A stretch of 5,860 bases of DNA from Deferribacterales bacterium (GTDB lineage Bacteria > Chrysiogenota > Deferribacteres > Deferribacterales > JAISNW01). This document shows positions 5,424-5,860 of this stretch, in pieces. Position 1 is the stretch's first letter; every line of letters starts with the position of its first letter. The notes under the pieces were generated by a model. The model made no database searches. It was given only the letters and a program-made list of their open reading frames with translations, and was not told where the DNA came from. The position numbers were made by a program, and so were the translations under genes. The stretch is taken from NCBI GenBank assembly GCA_025997275.1, contig BNUJ01000086.1, positions 1 to 5,860 of the forward strand, given 5' to 3'.

Positions 5424-5860
5424 AGTGCAGTTATTCTTGCTAGTATATCAGCAGGCTTAACTTCATATAGCTTAAAATCAGCTATATTCTTATCGTTAAT
5501 GTGTAGTTGCCCCTCGCTGGTGTTGCCACGATGTTGTCCTATGGAATAATACTTGTTATTCAAGATGTCGCTTGATGGGATTACCCAGTATCTTATTGTG
5601 TCTCTCCATACTCCAATCCAGACAAAAACATCACAACAATGTGCTTTTATCTGTTGAAAGTTCATATCATAAGGCAACTTTGAGGCTGACGACAATGCTT
5701 TGATATATAAAGGCTCATGGCTATCAGCGTCCACCGCTCTTGAGGCTTTTACCTCTATCTTTATTCCCTTATACCAGAAGTCATATTCGCCAGAGTAATT
5801 CTTGTCTAACTTTTTTGAGGGTCTTTCCAGCTCTTGAACTAGCTCATTTAGGTGTATTTG
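5420..5860 (-). CDS. Type II-like restriction endonuclease, PD-(D/E)XK family (partial, N-terminus off the right edge)
   Basis: The frame is open from the right edge to the TGA at 5422-5420, giving 146 C-terminal residues. Near its start is a PD-(D/E)XK nuclease core: SGEYDFW, with Asp at 5782-5780, then GIKIEVKAS, with Glu at 5755-5753 and Lys at 5749-5747 (D-x8-E-x-K). Downstream are QQIKAHCCDVFVWIGVWRD, a hydrophobic strand common after such cores, and the ending YYSIGQHRGNTSEGQLHI followed by a short tail. A GTG at 5734 could be mistaken for a start, but it lies after the catalytic residues. The endonuclease gene precedes the methyltransferase gene and overlaps it by four bases (ATGA), so both come from one transcript. 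The recognition site cannot be read from sequence. No controller (C) gene is visible within the window. Confidence 0.82.
   Translation of the reverse strand, partial: QIHLNELVQELERPSKKLDKNYSGEYDFWYKGIKIEVKASRAVDADSHEPLYIKALSSASKLPYDMNFQQIKAHCCDVFVWIGVWRDTIRYWVIPSSDILNNKYYSIGQHRGNTSEGQLHINDKNIADFKLYEVKPADILARITAL

Noticed and set aside
5420..5734. A separate small gene starting at GTG 5734
   Set aside because: The frame stays open to the window edge, and the upstream part holds the nuclease catalytic residues, so this is the tail of a larger gene.
1..5860. tRNA, rRNA, CRISPR array, insertion sequence or riboswitch
   Set aside because: No cloverleaf, regularly spaced repeats, transposase gene or recognisable aptamer was found; the only repeats are the duplicated promoter segment and the MORN_2 coding units.

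Overview
The window holds three blocks of genes from a bacterium that I cannot place taxonomically. A Sec signal peptide and complete-looking tetrapyrrole genes point to an ordinary free-living, probably Gram-negative, bacterium of middling GC. The heme block looks GC-richer by eye than the restriction-modification block on the right.

Left block (1-2247, minus strand): a tightly overlapping operon hemC-hemD-cinA. HemC makes hydroxymethylbilane and HemD closes it to uroporphyrinogen III, the common precursor of heme, siroheme and cobalamin. cinA is cut by the left edge. No hemA lies upstream of hemC. Instead a strong sigma70-type promoter sits directly in front of it, spaced so that the mRNA should begin at or next to the hemC ATG.

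Middle block (2212-3641, plus strand): a divergent two-gene cassette, a minimal nucleotidyltransferase (MNT) and a HEPN-domain protein that overlap by 14 bases. A secreted MORN_2-repeat protein follows. The 64-bp gap between hemC and the MNT gene carries two divergent promoters whose -35 boxes occupy the two strands of the same 7 bp. This promoter segment is repeated almost exactly (53 of 54 bases) after the HEPN gene, where it drives the MORN_2 gene. The second copy is preceded by a fragment of the 5' end of hemC, with 53 bp missing at the junction. The cassette is therefore bracketed by a duplicated piece of hemC and its promoter, which records how it arrived or was rearranged.

Right block (3693-5860, minus strand): a Type II-like restriction-modification operon. 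It has a PD-(D/E)XK endonuclease (N-terminus beyond the window) followed, with an ATGA overlap, by a complete N6-adenine DNA methyltransferase. It converges on the MORN_2 gene across a 51-bp gap containing a hairpin.

The main novelty is the regulatory and evolutionary structure around the MNT/HEPN cassette: overlapping divergent leaderless promoters, their duplication, and a retained leftward promoter aimed antisense at the HEPN gene. I see no clearly new multigene system.
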